A DNA stretch of 64,000 nt from JACRPH01 sp041665465 (GCA_041665465.1 JBAYIU010000001.1:620001-684000), one strand, 5' to 3'. Numbered from the stretch's first letter, positions 8,207 through 17,422 are shown. Notes: a model not told the origin generated them from the letters alone. A program made the numbers and translations.

Positions 8207-9142
8207 ATGCCTAAACAAGTCTTTGTTAAACGTGAAGCTAAAGGAGAATATGGAAAACATCCTGAAGAAAGAACTCCCGAAGAATTAATCCAATCCGGAA
8301 TTATAAATTTGGATAAACCTAAAGGACCGACGTCTCATCAAGTTTCAGATTACGCCCAAAGAATTTTGGGGATAACCAAAGCCGGCCATTCGGGAACTCT
8401 TGACCCCCAAGTTACGGGAGTACAACCGATCGGATTAGGTCGAGCTACCCGCATCACCGAATTTCTTTTAACTGCTCCAAAAGAATATGTGGGAATTATG
8501 CACTTGCATAAACTTCTAGAAGAAGATAAATTAAATGCAGGAGTGAAAAAGTTTATTGGAAAGATTCAGCAACTCCCTCCGATAAAAAGTGCCGTTAAGA
8601 GAGAAATACGGACCCGAGAGGTTTATGAATTTGAAATTTTAGAGATTAAAGGTCAAGACGTTCTTTTTAGAATAAAATGTCAGGCAGGAACGTACATCAG
8701 GAAAATTTGCCATGATCTGGGTCAAGAATTACAAATAGGAGCACATATGGCCGAGTTAAGAAGGACCCAAGCTGGACCGTTTACAGAGAAAGACAAGCTT
8801 ATCACTCTTAACGACCTAGAAGACGCTTATCACTTTTATAAAAATGAAGGAAATGATAAATTCTTACGGTACTGTTTACAACCTATTGAAAGAGCCTTAA
8901 CTTATATCCCTAAATGTTGGGTTTTAGATAGCGCCATTATTAGCATCACCCATGGGAGAGATTTAGCTATACCGGGAGTTTGTAAATTAGAAAACTTCAG
9001 GAAAGGAGAAACAGTAGCAATCATGAGCCTAAAGGAAGAATTGGTAGCTATTGGTGAAGCTCAAATGTCCGCAGTAGAGATTAATACTAAAGAGAAAGGC
9101 ATTGCAGTCAAAGTAAAAAAAGTGTTTATGGAAGTTACTTAA
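8207..9142 (+). CDS. cbf5: rRNA pseudouridine synthase Cbf5 (TruB/dyskerin family)
   Basis: The 311-residue protein has the TruB/Cbf5 catalytic core, with Asp66 in HSGTLDPQVTG and the following GLGRATR segment. The CQAGTYIRKICHDLGQELQ motif comes near residue 165, and the C-terminal 75 residues fit a PUA domain. Cbf5 is the catalytic subunit of the H/ACA RNP, which converts selected rRNA uridines to pseudouridine, and can also act on tRNA U55. TATA-like sequence at about 8175-8183 precedes the ATG. Its stop overlaps the convergent phosphoesterase gene by four bases. Confidence 0.95.
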   Translation: MPKQVFVKREAKGEYGKHPEERTPEELIQSGIINLDKPKGPTSHQVSDYAQRILGITKAGHSGTLDPQVTGVQPIGLGRATRITEFLLTAPKEYVGIMHLHKLLEEDKLNAGVKKFIGKIQQLPPIKSAVKREIRTREVYEFEILEIKGQDVLFRIKCQAGTYIRKICHDLGQELQIGAHMAELRRTQAGPFTEKDKLITLNDLEDAYHFYKNEGNDKFLRYCLQPIERALTYIPKCWVLDSAIISITHGRDLAIPGVCKLENFRKGETVAIMSLKEELVAIGEAQMSAVEINTKEKGIAVKVKKVFMEVT

Positions 9143-9735
9143 TTCAACTCTATAACCATTCCTTCACATCCAGGATTAACTATTTTGGTCTTTCCAATAT
9201 TATCCACTTGACCAGCAGTTTCGTGAATATGTCCACAAATAACTAAGTGAGGTTCTATTCTTTCTATAAAAGAACGAAAATCTTTATTTCCAACATAATG
9301 ACCATCAAGCAAATCGGTTTTTGTTCCGTACGGCGGACCATGAGTAACTAACACCGTTTTCTTTCCTTTATGTTTTCCGTACCATTCTCGAGCAATTCTT
9401 CTGAATTCAACATCCTCTTGAGCAAAACCCCCTTCACCATAACCTAAGAAGATATAATTGTTGATTTCTATTTCCTTCTTATGGAATGCTACAAAGTTAG
9501 GATAATCGGGAAGAACTTCGCTCAGAGTACGATCACTTTCATGGTTTCCGGGAAGAACATAAATCTTTTTACCAAGCTCATTAAGTTGCCTTAACATAAA
9601 TCGTAAGTTACGACTGAACTGACTTAGATCTCCAGCACAAACTAAGAATTCAATATCCTCTTCTTTAGCTCTCTCTAATAATAGTTTTAACGCTTTCTTA
9701 TCTTCATGCAAATCTACAAAAGTTAAGAATTTCAT
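9139..9735 (-). CDS. Calcineurin-like metallophosphoesterase
   Basis: This 198-residue protein has the metallophosphoesterase motif series: VDLHED near residue 7, AGDLSQ (about 34-39), PGNHESD (about 62-68), THGPPYGT (about 132-139) and CGHIHE (about 168-173). Together these bind the two metals. Family members hydrolyse phosphodiesters or monoesters; the substrate cannot be read from the sequence. The gene begins 21 bases after the eS1 stop on the same strand, so it is probably co-transcribed with that ribosomal gene. Confidence 0.9.
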   Translation of the reverse strand: MKFLTFVDLHEDKKALKLLLERAKEEDIEFLVCAGDLSQFSRNLRFMLRQLNELGKKIYVLPGNHESDRTLSEVLPDYPNFVAFHKKEIEINNYIFLGYGEGGFAQEDVEFRRIAREWYGKHKGKKTVLVTHGPPYGTKTDLLDGHYVGNKDFRSFIERIEPHLVICGHIHETAGQVDNIGKTKIVNPGCEGMVIELN

Positions 9736-9756
9736 AATGAAAAAAGAAGAATATCC

Positions 9757-10455
9757 TTAAACTTCTTCTGGCCCTTCTTCAGTTTTAACTTCAGAAGCCC
9801 CTGGTTGAAGTGGCTTTTCTTCTTCTGGAGATTGAACAATAATCTCTTCCTGAAGAAGACCTTTTTCTTGTACTCTTAAGAAACGGATAGACAAGTCACG
9901 TAAAGGATAAATCTTGTTTAGACGTTTGCGAGTAACACTTTGAATCTTCTGACCAACTAGGTTAGATACGAGAGTTTCAAAGTCTGATTTGCTAACTTCT
10001 TCTTGAAGTATTTCCCCCAACTTTTTACGTAATAATACTCCTTTAGAACGTTGGATCTTATTCACAGTAACCATTAAGGTTTTAATAACTACGGGACGGC
10101 CACCTTTAGTTTTTAGAGCAAAATAATCATCAAGACGATTAGCGTTTTTCCTTACTGCTCTTCTAATTCCTACTGCGTTAAGTTCGTAACCCATCAAAGC
10201 AGTGTTAAGATTACTTCCAGTAACTTTATTTATCTGAAAGACAACGTAGTTGTTCTGATCTTTAATATTTCCGGTAAGTTCTTTTAAGTTAACTTTTACT
10301 ATCCTACCGATAGCAGTTTCTGATTCAGCTAGATATGATTCTCCTACTTCTCTATTAGCGAATATTTTTGGAGCGATAATTTTGTACCATAATTTCTTTT
10401 TGATTTTAATTTTACTTACTTTTCTAACGTTTTTCTCTTCTTTCTTTTCAGCCAT
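9757..10455 (-). CDS. rps3ae: 30S ribosomal protein eS1 (S3Ae)
   Basis: A 232-residue basic protein matching archaeal eS1/S3Ae. It has the KKLWYKIIAPKIFANREVGE segment near residue 20, VGRIVKVNL-like and RDDYFALKT-like strands, and the YPLRDLSIRFLRV segment near 183. The last 30 residues are an acidic low-complexity tail (Glu, Pro, Gly). eS1 sits near the mRNA exit on the small subunit. The gene is followed closely by the phosphoesterase gene, and a long intergenic stretch of 120 bases with AT-rich sequence lies before it. Confidence 0.95.
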   Translation of the reverse strand: MAEKKEEKNVRKVSKIKIKKKLWYKIIAPKIFANREVGESYLAESETAIGRIVKVNLKELTGNIKDQNNYVVFQINKVTGSNLNTALMGYELNAVGIRRAVRKNANRLDDYFALKTKGGRPVVIKTLMVTVNKIQRSKGVLLRKKLGEILQEEVSKSDFETLVSNLVGQKIQSVTRKRLNKIYPLRDLSIRFLRVQEKGLLQEEIIVQSPEEEKPLQPGASEVKTEEGPEEV

Positions 10456-10577
10456 TTTTGATTGAACCTCGCGATAATTAACAGTTTTGGAGTATATTAT
10501 ACCATCTAACGGTTTAGATACCCCAATTTAAGCTTAAATTGAATCTCTATTTAAAAAGGTTTTGTGAAAGAAACGGT

Positions 10578-10889
10578 TTAATCTCTAAAATACTGAATAC
10601 AGCGTACATTACAATACAATCCAGGTAAGATTAAATTGGTTCCTGGTAGAATCAAGGAAGGATCTGAAAGATGATTTTCTCGAACAATATCTACGTATCT
10701 TTGAGGATTACCATATTCTAAATCTGCAATATCCCACAAATTCTCTCCATGCGTAACGGTATGAGAAACGGGAACTCGACACCAAGCCATAGGAAGCGGA
10801 TCATCAAGAATAAGTCCCTTAGCAGAAGAAGAATATCCGATTGTAACCAGAGCACATAAAGTGGTAAGCGCCGTCTTAATCTTTGACAT
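10578..10889 (-). CDS. Secreted LysM-domain protein
   Basis: This 103-residue protein has an N-terminal signal peptide (about 1-23). One LysM domain follows: HTVTHGENLWDIADLEYGNP (about 43-62), then DIVRENHLSDPSLILPGTNLILP. LysM binds N-acetylglucosamine-containing glycans such as peptidoglycan or chitin. The domain is rare in archaea. It is the first gene seen in a minus-strand envelope block that also contains a GH3 hexosaminidase-like enzyme and lipoproteins, suggesting glycan binding at the surface. Two Cys near the C-terminus may form a disulfide. Confidence 0.85.
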   Translation of the reverse strand: MSKIKTALTTLCALVTIGYSSSAKGLILDDPLPMAWCRVPVSHTVTHGENLWDIADLEYGNPQRYVDIVRENHLSDPSLILPGTNLILPGLYCNVRCIQYFRD

Positions 10890-10958
10890 GATTAGTTAGA
10901 AAAGATTAAACTTTAAAAAGATTATGAAGAAAAAACGAGAAAAATAAAAAATATAGGT

Positions 10959-11765
10959 TTACTCTACTTCTACAAAGTTTGCTGGAATAGTAACATCATC
11001 TAACTTAACTGTTCCCGTACCAGCAACTAATGAGATATATCTTAATTCGTGTAGAACCACTTCTTCCTCATCCGAATTATACTTAAATATAATTTGATCT
11101 AAAGGTAAGCCATAAAAGTCATCTACAACTAATCTTTCCATGGTCCCATCGGGAAGTTCAGATTGGAGGACGGTAGCATGGCGATCACCAGACATAGTTT
11201 CTCTTAAGGCTTTAGTATTACCATCAAGTTTTGCCATTAGTTCTACTGGAGTGTCTACTACTGCTTCTGCAAAATAATTCAACTTAAAGTATTTATTCTG
11301 AGAATCACTACAGATTACTCCACGAAGAGTACAAGTACCATAAGCAGTATGAGTTAAGGGGTTTAAGTATACCTCATTGTAATATAAGCCCTTTTGATGA
11401 TGTTTAGCTTGTAAGTAAACCTTCTTCATTTGATCTCCACGCACAAACAACTTAAAACTAGTCTCTTCTACAGAAATCCCATTGTTCTCCATAGAAATAG
11501 ATTTGAAAGTATACTTATAACTGTCAGCTTGACTAGCCATTAATTTTAATTCTTGGACCCTAATGTTATAAGCTAGTGGTTTTTCCACCGGCTTAACCTC
11601 TTCAACTGGATCTTCTGGAACACCAATCGCTGCTCCAGTCAAACCATTCCCGGAAGAGAGAGTAGAAGAAGTATTCTGAGAGTCAGAAATCGAACTGCTG
11701 CATCCCGTAAATATTAACGAGAAAGCTAACAGTAATCCTAAAACCGATAAGATTGAAAGTTTCAT
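10959..11765 (-). CDS. Lipoprotein of unknown function
   Basis: A 268-residue protein with a lipoprotein signal: a basic start, a hydrophobic stretch and a lipobox ending FTGC at Cys22. A Ser/Thr/Gly/Asn-rich linker with a GLTGAAIG segment follows, and then a domain of about 190 residues that looks beta-rich, with two Cys in GTCTLRGVIC that could pair. The lipid-anchored, outward-facing placement is inferred from the lipobox and the lspA gene in this window. The domain resembles no family I can name. Confidence 0.75.
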   Translation of the reverse strand: MKLSILSVLGLLLAFSLIFTGCSSSISDSQNTSSTLSSGNGLTGAAIGVPEDPVEEVKPVEKPLAYNIRVQELKLMASQADSYKYTFKSISMENNGISVEETSFKLFVRGDQMKKVYLQAKHHQKGLYYNEVYLNPLTHTAYGTCTLRGVICSDSQNKYFKLNYFAEAVVDTPVELMAKLDGNTKALRETMSGDRHATVLQSELPDGTMERLVVDDFYGLPLDQIIFKYNSDEEEVVLHELRYISLVAGTGTVKLDDVTIPANFVEVE

Positions 11766-11819
11766 GAAATAAAATAAAAAGGGGCCCTATTTAAACGTAT
11801 CGCTATTACAGAGTATGAA

Positions 11820-12920
11820 TTAGATTACCCTAAATCCTTTTAATTCTAAGATTCTGGTAACTGAAGCATCTATCTGCTCTGAAGAAATCTTTCCTTCTTC
11901 TACTGCAGATTTAATTACTTGGATCATATGATAAATCTCATTAGGGTCCTCATTAAAGTTCACAATCACGTCATTACCTGCAGAAAAGACATCTAGGTAT
12001 AAATCATCAATAGAGCTATAAAAGTCCTTCAATCCCAGCATGTTCACTTCATCACTGAATATTATCCCACTGAAATTACTTCTTAAAGTGTTTAATGCTT
12101 GCACTGAAACTACCGCTGGTTTTCCCTCAGAATTAACTTCTCCACTAGAAATAACGTGACTTACCATCACTCCTTTTAATTCTTTGTTCTGAGCTAATAA
12201 TTGAAAAGGATAAACATCGGCACCACTAATATCCGCAGCCACAATAGATTTGTGCGGATCTCTGCCGATAAGAGTTTTACCGGGATAATGTTTAACCGTC
12301 GCAGTGATCCCTTCACTTTGTAATCCTTTAATATACGCTTGAGCTAACTTAGTTATCTGATCCCCATCACCAGAAAAACTACGACACTTCCAGATATCGT
12401 CACGAAGATCAACCACGGGAGAAAAGTCTATTGTAAACCCCATTGAGGTTAAGAAAAGAGCTTCTTCTTGACCAACAGAGAAAGCTTCTTCTTCTGATTT
12501 AATCGTGCTTACAGCAGTGAAATTACGAAAATAAGAAAAAGGATTCCAACATCCTTCCAGATCAACTGTAACCATAAAGGGAATATCCATTCCTGCTTGA
12601 TGTTTTGAGATGGTTTGCTGGTAAAGCTCAGCGTCTTTAAGTGCAAACAAGTGTATTCCCCCGATTTGCATTTTTTTCCACGCTTCCATGTTCCAAGGAC
12701 TACCATGAACAATCACCATCTGAGCGATTTTTTGTTCAAGAGAGAGAGAATCTAAAGAAATGGTCTTGTTTTGAATCTGTGGAGAAGGCATAAGGGGGAT
12801 AAGCATACCTCTAGCTTTGGCGATATTTACGGACCCTAAGATTAAAACGATTATGATTAAGATTAAGAATATCTTCTCATGAACATTCCATCTTCTCTTC
12901 TTATGTTGGTTAATTTTCAT
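11820..12920 (-). CDS. Glycoside hydrolase family 3, NagZ-like beta-N-acetylhexosaminidase
   Basis: I start it at 12920 (MKINQHKKRR), where ATGA overlaps the stop of the upstream gene; this gives 366 residues with an N-terminal membrane anchor (about 16-36). The GH3 barrel is clear: SLEQKIAQM, the VDLEG segment, SPVVDLRDD, KHYPGKTLIGRDPHKSI with the loop His about 223, MVSHV, and IIFSDEV with candidate nucleophile Asp290. NagZ-type enzymes release terminal GlcNAc from glycans by a His/Asp mechanism. The loop is altered from the usual KHFPGHG. The anchor places it outside the cell. The substrate is not known. Confidence 0.85.
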   Translation of the reverse strand: MKINQHKKRRWNVHEKIFLILIIIVLILGSVNIAKARGMLIPLMPSPQIQNKTISLDSLSLEQKIAQMVIVHGSPWNMEAWKKMQIGGIHLFALKDAELYQQTISKHQAGMDIPFMVTVDLEGCWNPFSYFRNFTAVSTIKSEEEAFSVGQEEALFLTSMGFTIDFSPVVDLRDDIWKCRSFSGDGDQITKLAQAYIKGLQSEGITATVKHYPGKTLIGRDPHKSIVAADISGADVYPFQLLAQNKELKGVMVSHVISSGEVNSEGKPAVVSVQALNTLRSNFSGIIFSDEVNMLGLKDFYSSIDDLYLDVFSAGNDVIVNFNEDPNEIYHMIQVIKSAVEEGKISSEQIDASVTRILELKGFRVI

Positions 12921-13270
12921 TTCCAATAATTTTGTTGTTGACAATAACGATAAGCTTTAGTGTTAAGCCCATAACTTACACTGCCCTCTCCTCCAGTACG
13001 ACAAATCCAATCAATCCTTCCCTGCTCTAAATTCTGCTGATGAAAAACACATTCTAATTGTTTATGTGCTTCTAAACAACAAGAGTCCAACTCCGTCCAG
13101 GATTCATATTGGTCTTGCCAAGACACTAAACATAATGGGGGTTCGCGATCAAGCACATATTGTACCTGACCTACGGAAGGAAGAGTTATCCCAAATAGAG
13201 TCAGAAACAATAATATAACTACTAATCCGAGAGAGAAATTGATCATCACCCACACTTTTACTGGGACCAT
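12917..13270 (-). CDS. Small anchored Cys-rich protein
   Basis: This 117-residue protein has one N-terminal membrane segment (about 8-30) and a short outside domain with six Cys (one alone, a CC pair, then three more), likely disulfide-bonded. A TATA-like box (GGTTTATATATAAT on the minus strand) lies about 25 bases upstream. Its stop overlaps the GH3 gene start (ATGA), so the two are translated together and probably work together. The family is not recognised. Confidence 0.7.
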   Translation of the reverse strand: MVPVKVWVMINFSLGLVVILLFLTLFGITLPSVGQVQYVLDREPPLCLVSWQDQYESWTELDSCCLEAHKQLECVFHQQNLEQGRIDWICRTGGEGSVSYGLNTKAYRYCQQQNYWK

Positions 13271-13342
13271 ACCTTAAAATAAAAGAAAAATTATATATAA
13301 ACCTATCTACTTTTAACCTAAATTGATTATTGAGGGATACCC

Positions 13343-13582
13343 ATGGAAGTAAAAATTTATACCACACCAACTTGTCCTTGGTGCAAAACAACAAAAGAAT
13401 GGATGAAAAAGAACAAAGTGTCATTTCAAGAATTAGATATCGTTGAAAGTGACACTTATCGTGATGAATTGATAGAAAAATCACATCAGATGGCCGTTCC
13501 AATGATTGATATCGATGGAACTATCATTGTTGGCTTTGATGAGAAAAGATTGGAAGAATTATTGAAGAAAGAAAAGAAGTAA
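13343..13582 (+). CDS. Glutaredoxin/NrdH-like redoxin
   Basis: A 79-residue protein with a thioredoxin fold of glutaredoxin size. It has the active site TCPWCKT (about 10-16), a cis-Pro segment MAVPMIDIDG (about 50-59) and a GFDEKRLEELL C-terminal helix. It would reduce disulfides in the cytoplasm, for example with ribonucleotide reductase. GAGGGA lies eight bases before the ATG, a fair ribosome-binding site. It is convergent with gpsA; the stops are two bases apart. Confidence 0.9.
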   Translation: MEVKIYTTPTCPWCKTTKEWMKKNKVSFQELDIVESDTYRDELIEKSHQMAVPMIDIDGTIIVGFDEKRLEELLKKEKK

Positions 13583-13584
13583 AG

Positions 13585-14550
13585 TTAAATCTCTTTAATC
13601 ACTTCTTCAAGAGGTTTATCCTCAAATAAGATCTTGTATGCTCCAGAGATGATGGGAAGTTCTAATCCCAACTTTTTCTGAAGAGAAACTGCTTGTTTAA
13701 GAGTGGTTACTCCTTCCGCTACCATCTTCATTTCTGCCAGAACGTCATTCAACTTTCTGCCTTTGCCAATTTGTTCTCCAACATGATGATTACGAGAATG
13801 TACACTAGTACAAGTAACAATTACATCTCCTATTCCCGCTAGACCATAAAAGGTTTCTTTTTTTGCACCTAACCTTAATCCTATTTGTTGAATTTCCGCT
13901 AGTCCTTTAGTGATAACATAAGCACGAGTATTATCCCCTAAACCTGCTCCGTCCACCATTCCTACTAAAATGGCGAGAATGTTCTTAAGCGCAGCAGCGA
14001 TTTGAACCCCGATAAGGTCATTACTTAACTCTACTCGGAGATTATCACTTTCGATAACTCTCTTTAAAGGGAGTTTGCCTTTACCCCCAGCAAGAACAAT
14101 TCCAGAGAATTTACCATGACAAACTTCTTCAGCATGAGTAGGGCCGTATAAACAGTACACTTCTCCTTTAACTAGTGGTTTAACCACTTCAGTTAACAGT
14201 TCTCCTTTGATAGATAATCCTTTTGAACAAATAATCACCGGTTGGTAACCTAAATAACGAGCTGCATTCTTTATAGTAACTTCTACTTTATCAGAGGGAA
14301 CAACTACAAATATCACTTCACTTTCAGGAATTACCTCTTCCATCTTAGAAGAAACAAAGATATTCTCAGGAAGTTTAGCTTGAGATAATAAAGGACAGAC
14401 TCTTTTTAGTTGCATTTCTTTGGCTTGGTCTTCTACAAATTCCCATACTCGAACAGAATGCTGGTTTTTAGCTAGATGAATAGCTAAAGCAGTACCCCAA
14501 CTTCCTCCGCCCAGAATTGCTATCTTTTTAGAAGTCTTTGGGTTCTTCAT
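13585..14550 (-). CDS. gpsA: Glycerol-3-phosphate dehydrogenase [NAD(P)+], bacterial type
   Basis: The 321-residue protein matches GpsA throughout: the Rossmann motif GGGSWGTALA (14-23), VVVPSDKV near 85, SKGLS, YGPTHAEEV (about 138-146), LKNILAILVGMVDG with the catalytic Lys near 188, and GLAGIGDVIVTCTS. It interconverts dihydroxyacetone phosphate and sn-glycerol 3-phosphate. Archaeal membranes are normally built on glycerol 1-phosphate, so a GpsA here is notable; use in catabolism, redox balance or bacterial-type lipids are the options. It starts one base after the stop of the upstream lipoprotein gene, so it is the third gene of an operon. Confidence 0.93.
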   Translation of the reverse strand: MKNPKTSKKIAILGGGSWGTALAIHLAKNQHSVRVWEFVEDQAKEMQLKRVCPLLSQAKLPENIFVSSKMEEVIPESEVIFVVVPSDKVEVTIKNAARYLGYQPVIICSKGLSIKGELLTEVVKPLVKGEVYCLYGPTHAEEVCHGKFSGIVLAGGKGKLPLKRVIESDNLRVELSNDLIGVQIAAALKNILAILVGMVDGAGLGDNTRAYVITKGLAEIQQIGLRLGAKKETFYGLAGIGDVIVTCTSVHSRNHHVGEQIGKGRKLNDVLAEMKMVAEGVTTLKQAVSLQKKLGLELPIISGAYKILFEDKPLEEVIKEI

Positions 14551-14551
14551 C

Positions 14552-15421
14552 TTACTTCACTAACCATAATCTCTGTCGTTCACTAAGTGCATATTTATAA
14601 GATAAACTTATTAGTAACGGGGTGGTATAAGAATAATCTTGTTTAACGGAAGTCTTACAGAAAAGCATAGTCTCTTGCTTGTTATCATTTAATCCGGAAT
14701 TCTTTTGTTCCTTGCTTGAATCAAACGAACAGTACAAATCTTCTCCCCCTATCTTCGCTTCGACTAAAGTAGCATTTAATACTTTTCCCCTTCCACGGTT
14801 TTGAACCCTTAACCTGAACTCTACTTCCCCCCCATTAGCTTCTTGAGTGGGATAACTAATCTGTTCCATCTGAGTAACCGCTAAAGGTGCTCCTTGACCA
14901 GGATAATTATTATTTAAATTAGATTTGCATCCAGAATCATAGGTATCATACTGGTGAGAGTTCATACATACCGTATCCACAAAATCCACTTTAGAATTAT
15001 AATTTAACATCAAGAAATAATTTCCTTGATATTCTTCCGCGCTAGAAAATAATCCTCCTGCTGTACCAGAGAATTCTAATTGGTCCTGGCCTCCAAGAGG
15101 ATTTTCTAAGTTTCTACCGTCTAAAGGCTCAAAGTTTTGTTCTAATTGATCTAACTGGAAATACTTACCATCCAACCCCACTATAGAAACCTTTCCATTA
15201 GTTAAGGGATAAGCAGCTTGGTTGTCTAACATAAGAATCATTTTAAAACCAGAATAAGGATAAATCTTTTCCGGAGGAGAGTTGGTTAAGAATTTCCAGT
15301 TAAGTTCAGAAATTCCAGTTTGAAAATTATATGCTGCTTGTTTCTGAGGAACAGTTGAGCCACAACTAGTTAAAAACAAAAGAGAAACAAGAGTGATTAT
15401 AAGAACAGAAATCAACCTCAT
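14552..15421 (-). CDS. Lipoprotein of unknown function
   Basis: This 289-residue protein has a lipobox (LFLTSCG, Cys20). The outside part looks beta-rich and has two immunoglobulin-like stretches (about 55-130 and 190-285), with Cys that may pair. Its ATG overlaps the stop of the 652-residue membrane protein by four bases, and gpsA follows after one base, so the three are one transcript. The partner membrane protein has a similar beta-rich outside part, suggesting a complex. No family is recognised. Confidence 0.72.
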   Translation of the reverse strand: MRLISVLIITLVSLLFLTSCGSTVPQKQAAYNFQTGISELNWKFLTNSPPEKIYPYSGFKMILMLDNQAAYPLTNGKVSIVGLDGKYFQLDQLEQNFEPLDGRNLENPLGGQDQLEFSGTAGGLFSSAEEYQGNYFLMLNYNSKVDFVDTVCMNSHQYDTYDSGCKSNLNNNYPGQGAPLAVTQMEQISYPTQEANGGEVEFRLRVQNRGRGKVLNATLVEAKIGGEDLYCSFDSSKEQKNSGLNDNKQETMLFCKTSVKQDYSYTTPLLISLSYKYALSERQRLWLVK

Positions 15422-17376
15422 CTTAGCATCACCCTAATACTTTCTTCTTTTTTAATACGATAATCATATTCGATCTCGCCTTCAAATTCATGATAGATGT
15501 ACATTTCTGGATTAGTAAACTCAAATGGTAAAGAAGAGATCTCACAACTAGGCAAGTAAACTTGCCTCTGGTTATATTTTGAGTTGGGGACAAGAATTTC
15601 TCCTTCCAGACAACTACCATCACCTAATTTAATCCCAAAATTATCTAGATAAAGGTGATATCTTTTTACGGCAGTAATCTCTCCAGAACCAAGATTTTCA
15701 ATCATAGAATTAAGCAGGATACTTTTATTGTTTTCAATGATTGGAGAAGCCCCGGAATGACCAAACGCAAAATTTAATCGAGCAAAATCTTCTGGACCTT
15801 GAGATAAATAAGTCTCTCCTGGGAAATGAGCGGCAAGGATTTTGTCTATCCAGTCCTTCTTCCATTGAGCGTCTTTAGTTCCAATAAAGACTCTTCCTAA
15901 ACGAGAAGTGGTCTTTAATCCAACAAAATTGGCAGTATAAATCAATTTATAGGTGCCATTAAGGGTTTTATCAGAAGGAGGAGTACAAGAGAAAGATTGA
16001 CTAGGAGAGATTCCTTCTGCAAAAAAAGTGTTAAATACTATTCCTTCAGGGTCTGACCGAGGAATTCCCCCATTAATTGTTCCCAAAAAAGATTCAGAAC
16101 CGTTTGAAGAGGAACCAACTTTAGTAAAGTTGCACCGTATTTCTACTAAGAAGGTTTGTTCTCGAGGATTCGATATCTTCAACTCGACCGGATATTGCAT
16201 CCTAAACGGCTCATTAGCTGAAACGGTTAATTCTCGAGGGAAAAACTTATCGGTAACTAATTCGCCTCGAGTCGGTTTCTTAATAGTGGGGTCACTTATC
16301 CCACTAATTTGAATCTGTTCTTTTTCTTTTTTTTCTCTTTGTTCTTTCATGCATTGTTCGTAGGAGGGAGTTCCCGCCTCAACTTTGGCCGTCTCGATAC
16401 AATAATAATTAAATTGATATTCCTCTTGTTTACGTTCCACGCAGATTGACGGATCTTCTCCCATGGTAGGGTTCATATTACATTGTACTTGGTACCAGAA
16501 CAGTTCATAAGCTTTAGGCACCGCTGCTTTTTGGCTAAGTTCTTGACGAGCTTGAAGAAGTTGGTCCACGTTAGCTAAACTAGACTCTTGGGCAGAAGTT
16601 TTAGGAATAGTATAAGCTATAATCACAACCAAATATAAAATCAGAACGACTTGACCGATTTTAATAAAAGTGTTTTTACTCTTAGCAGTAAACGCTCCTA
16701 AAATAGCCCACCAGGGGATACAATAAAGAAGCATTTTAACGAGATTAGTTAAAGGAAGATTATATGAAGTAATCAGAAACTCAACTAAACCCACTTGAAA
16801 TAAAAATAATCCGATGGGGATAAAAGCAGTAAGTTCTCCCGCCACCCCTTCTCCAAAACTTTCTCCTTGAGATTTACTGAACTTGCTAAAGATACCGTGA
16901 GCAATCATTCCTAACACAAAAATAACCACTAATGAAAACAACCCTTTAACTAGAATGGTTTCTATATCGGTAGGAGCATTAAGATAAACATACCATACAA
17001 AAAAGATTACGGTGGTAAAGATGGCTTTCCCTTTCAACACAAAGAAAGCAGAGAAGAACATTAAACCCAAAGCAATAATCTTCGTTAAAAGTGGATTTTC
17101 TAAAGTAGGGATAAAAAAAGTTAAGATCCCTGCTATGAACAAGATGTATCCTGGATCTTCAAAAGCTTCAAAAACACTCTTTCCGGCAGACCATGCTGCT
17201 CCTTGGATAGCTGTTCCTCCCGCAGAAATGGCAGAAGTAGCACCACCAAGAACTTTTCCTCCTACAGGACCGACGGATTTAACTCCGCTAAGGGCACTAG
17301 CTACACCAGGATTCTTAGCAGCTTCGGTAGCAACTTTACTTGCAGCCCCTTTACTAAACAAACTACGTATGCCCAT
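15418..17376 (-). CDS. Large multi-pass membrane protein with extracellular beta domain
   Basis: A 652-residue protein. The N-terminal 60 residues are Ala/Gly/Ser/Lys-rich. Residues 75-260 hold about seven membrane segments. A Gln/Glu/Lys-rich helix (about 270-360) with several Cys follows, and the last 290 residues look like two or more beta-sandwich domains (for example LTVSANEPFRMQYPVELKIS), with paired Cys. It is the first gene of an operon with a lipoprotein and gpsA. I do not recognise the family; a surface assembly or transport role is a guess only. Confidence 0.7.
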   Translation of the reverse strand: MGIRSLFSKGAASKVATEAAKNPGVASALSGVKSVGPVGGKVLGGATSAISAGGTAIQGAAWSAGKSVFEAFEDPGYILFIAGILTFFIPTLENPLLTKIIALGLMFFSAFFVLKGKAIFTTVIFFVWYVYLNAPTDIETILVKGLFSLVVIFVLGMIAHGIFSKFSKSQGESFGEGVAGELTAFIPIGLFLFQVGLVEFLITSYNLPLTNLVKMLLYCIPWWAILGAFTAKSKNTFIKIGQVVLILYLVVIIAYTIPKTSAQESSLANVDQLLQARQELSQKAAVPKAYELFWYQVQCNMNPTMGEDPSICVERKQEEYQFNYYCIETAKVEAGTPSYEQCMKEQREKKEKEQIQISGISDPTIKKPTRGELVTDKFFPRELTVSANEPFRMQYPVELKISNPREQTFLVEIRCNFTKVGSSSNGSESFLGTINGGIPRSDPEGIVFNTFFAEGISPSQSFSCTPPSDKTLNGTYKLIYTANFVGLKTTSRLGRVFIGTKDAQWKKDWIDKILAAHFPGETYLSQGPEDFARLNFAFGHSGASPIIENNKSILLNSMIENLGSGEITAVKRYHLYLDNFGIKLGDGSCLEGEILVPNSKYNQRQVYLPSCEISSLPFEFTNPEMYIYHEFEGEIEYDYRIKKEESIRVMLR

Positions 17377-17422
17377 CTGACCTCTTTTTTAATGATTAAT
17401 TAAATATGAAAAATAAAAACGA

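Noticed and set aside
13149..13502. 117-codon minus-strand frame across the glutaredoxin gene
   Set aside because: It lies opposite a clear glutaredoxin and overlaps the start and promoter of the anchored Cys-rich gene; it is a shadow frame.
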